Below, in pieces: positions 62,207-64,000 of a stretch of DNA of 64,000 nt. The stretch is from Conexibacter sp. SYSU D00693. GTDB lineage: Bacteria; Actinomycetota; Thermoleophilia; Solirubrobacterales; Solirubrobacteraceae. Numbering within the stretch: the stretch's first letter is position 1; each line of letters opens with the position of its first letter. The notes below the pieces were generated by a model, which did no database searches, was not told where the DNA came from, and worked only from the letters and a program-made list of their open reading frames with translations. Where the stretch lies: positions 2,356,001-2,420,000 of the forward strand of contig NZ_CP070950.1 in the NCBI RefSeq assembly GCF_017084525.1. Direction: 5' to 3'. Made by a program: the position numbers and the translations under genes.

Positions 62207-62785
62207 TCACCGGGGCGCCGGGAACAGCCGCTCGGCGGCGAGCACGGCGGCGGCCCGGCGGCGGGCGACGACCTCGGGGTCGGCGGGATCCTCGAGCTGG
62301 TGGAACTCGACCGCCATCAGCCATCCCATGCTGAGGTGGACGAGGAGGAGCAGGACGTCGAGCGGCGCGAAGGCGTCGTCGAGCACCCCGTCGGCCTGGC
62401 CCTGGGCGATCGTGGCGAGCTTGGCCCGCAGCGACGCCTGTCCGGCGGCGCCCATCCCGGCGAGTGCCTCGTTGGGCTCCAGCCGTCCCCACCCGACGAG
62501 CCGCAGCATCTCGGGGTGCGCGACGTAGAAGTCGAACAGCTCGCCCACGTAGCCCGGCAGGTCGGCGGGGTCGAGCTGCGTGCTCTCCATGACCTGCTGC
62601 AGCTGCCCGGCGGCGACGGCCACGTACAGCTCGTCCTTGGAGCGGAAGTACGCGTACACGCGCTCCTTGCTGGTCTTCGCCGCTCGCGCGATGCGGTCGA
62701 CCCGCGCCCCCGCCACCCCGTGCTCGGCGAACTCGCGCAGCGCCGCGTCGAGCACTCGCTCCCTGGGCGTGACGGTCGTCGGCAC
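62207..62785 (-). CDS. TetR-family transcriptional regulator (third)
   Basis: 192 aa from a GTG at 62785. Helix-turn-helix: RERVLDAALREFAEHGVAGA, RVDRIARAAKTSKERVYAYFRSKDELYVAV, very close to the TetR consensus. The C-terminal helices (MESTQLDPADLPGYVGELFDFY, LDVLLLLVHLSMGWLMAVEF in part) match TetR proteins of the TetR_C_35-like group. A TATGCT box ends 6 bases before the start. It is divergent from the aldo/keto reductase gene, and a 25-bp near-perfect palindrome occupies that gene's promoter, making it the likely repressor of the reductase. Confidence 0.93.
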   Translation of the reverse strand: MPTTVTPRERVLDAALREFAEHGVAGARVDRIARAAKTSKERVYAYFRSKDELYVAVAAGQLQQVMESTQLDPADLPGYVGELFDFYVAHPEMLRLVGWGRLEPNEALAGMGAAGQASLRAKLATIAQGQADGVLDDAFAPLDVLLLLVHLSMGWLMAVEFHQLEDPADPEVVARRRAAAVLAAERLFPAPR

Positions 62786-62791
62786 GCCCCG

Positions 62792-62797
62792 AGCATA
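62792..62797 (-). promoter_or_regulatory. -10 box of third TetR gene (TATGCT)
   Basis: Minus-strand TATGCT, 6 bases from the GTG at 62785. Confidence 0.5.
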
Positions 62798-62815
62798 GAT
62801 CGCGCGGGAGCGTGG

Positions 62816-62821
62816 TAGTGT
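62816..62821 (+). promoter_or_regulatory. -10 box of aldo/keto reductase gene (TAGTGT)
   Basis: TAGTGT ends where the palindrome begins; transcription would start about 62828, inside the operator, giving a leader of about 36 bases with AAAGG before the ATG. Confidence 0.5.
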
Positions 62822-62844
62822 CAAACCGAACCGTTTGGTTTGAC
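62820..62844. promoter_or_regulatory. TetR operator, near-perfect 25-bp palindrome (GTCAAACC ... GGTTTGAC)
   Basis: Eleven of twelve base pairs match around a central C; outer arms GTCAAACC and GGTTTGAC, inner AAC and GTT. It covers the predicted transcription start of the reductase gene and faces the TetR gene. Confidence 0.8.
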
Positions 62845-62863
62845 CACGACTGAAAGGCACGAC

Positions 62864-63850
<987 letters not shown>

Positions 63851-63876
63851 TCGGCCCGGTCCCGCGACCACCGTGG

Positions 63877-63903
63877 GCGCCGCACGGCCGTGCCGTGCGG
63901 CGC
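63877..63903. terminator. Strong hairpin between aldo/keto reductase and the right-edge gene
   Basis: Perfect 11-bp stem (GCGCCGCACGG / CCGTGCGGCGC) with a 5-base loop CCGTG, 26 bases after the reductase stop and directly before the stop of the convergent gene; probably a bidirectional terminator. Confidence 0.75.
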
Positions 63904-64000
63904 TCAGGTCGTGGCGTTGTCGCGGTAGAAGGGCAGCACGCAGATCCGCACGATGAAGCGGAACTGGAACAGGCTGCAGTCGGGCAGCACGGTGAACGCC
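63904..64000 (-). CDS. 3' end of a gene running off the right edge
   Basis: A minus-strand frame of 31 codons plus a TGA (63904-63906) is open to the window edge and reads AFTVLPDCSLFQFRFIVRIC then VLPFYRDNATT. The stop sits immediately after a terminator-like hairpin, which favours a true gene end. Too short to name; the hydrophobic/aromatic tail with two cysteines could belong to an exported protein. Confidence 0.45.
   Translation of the reverse strand, partial: AFTVLPDCSLFQFRFIVRICVLPFYRDNATT

Overview
The window is about three-quarters G+C by eye, gene-dense (no gap over about 200 bases) and has no rRNA, tRNA, insertion sequence, integrase or CRISPR array that I could find. The gene set (three cytochrome P450s, an F420-type luciferase-like oxidoreductase, a WS/DGAT acyltransferase, class II DAHP synthase, seven-iron ferredoxin with FprA-type reductase, PucR and TetR regulators beside oxidative enzymes) and the frequent GTG starts point to an actinobacterium. 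Secreted proteins ending in small arginine-rich beta-sandwich tails suggest Thermoleophilia (Solirubrobacterales), but that placement is inference. It reads as ordinary chromosome rather than a mobile island.

Layout. 1-6.6 kb: an incomplete secreted Asp-box protein, a MOSC protein, an OsmC-type peroxidase, an ECF sigma factor fused to a membrane segment and extracytoplasmic domain, a truncated hemoglobin, a sugar O-acetyltransferase and a trans-acting enoyl-reductase-like protein. 6.7-15.9 kb: a Tat-exported PhoD phosphatase divergent from a lipid-type operon (WS/DGAT, epimerase/dehydratase, acyl-CoA carboxyltransferase), then a P450 divergent from an AraC-type regulator and two hypothetical genes. 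15.9-22.7 kb: mostly envelope genes (secreted protein, TetR/LVIVD-protein divergon, lone peptide-binding protein, chemoreceptor). 22.9-28.4 kb: a Baeyer-Villiger-type monooxygenase/SDR operon divergent from a PucR regulator, followed by an orphan histidine kinase. 28.5-32.9 kb: ferredoxin-FprA-PhzF operon, a zinc-ribbon protein, and a crotonase/TetR divergon. 33.0-41.6 kb: LLM oxidoreductase, GFA protein, secreted GH3, P450, dienelactone hydrolase and a second, larger PhoD. 41.6-47.5 kb: VOC protein, class II DAHP synthase, and a PucR-controlled P450/aldehyde dehydrogenase pair. 47.6-58.4 kb: secreted hydrolase, PKD protein, DUF2975/XRE pair, glycosyltransferase/FAD-monooxygenase operon, zinc alcohol dehydrogenase, cupredoxin, small secreted protein, Asp-box lipoprotein. 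58.6-64 kb: acyl-CoA mutase large subunit, SDR/XRE-MmyB divergon, TetR/aldo-keto reductase divergon and the end of one more gene.

Function. The theme is oxidative catabolism under local control: several regulators sit back to back with their probable target, and in five such gaps a near-perfect inverted repeat can be read. The ferredoxin/FprA pair could supply electrons to the P450s. The second theme is an envelope programme of exported hydrolases and binding proteins.

Three sequence-level patterns go beyond single genes. (1) At least 19 genes have a TAnnnT-like -10 box ending 5-9 bases before the start codon, which predicts leaderless mRNAs. (2) Intergenic palindromes at 14812, 32924 and 58394 each carry the upstream TGA stop inside their left arm, and the last family is repeated 122 bp away. 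(3) Two kinds of arginine-rich C-terminal domain recur on unrelated exported proteins. Gene calls rest on reading-frame structure and family motifs recognised by eye; no database search was possible.
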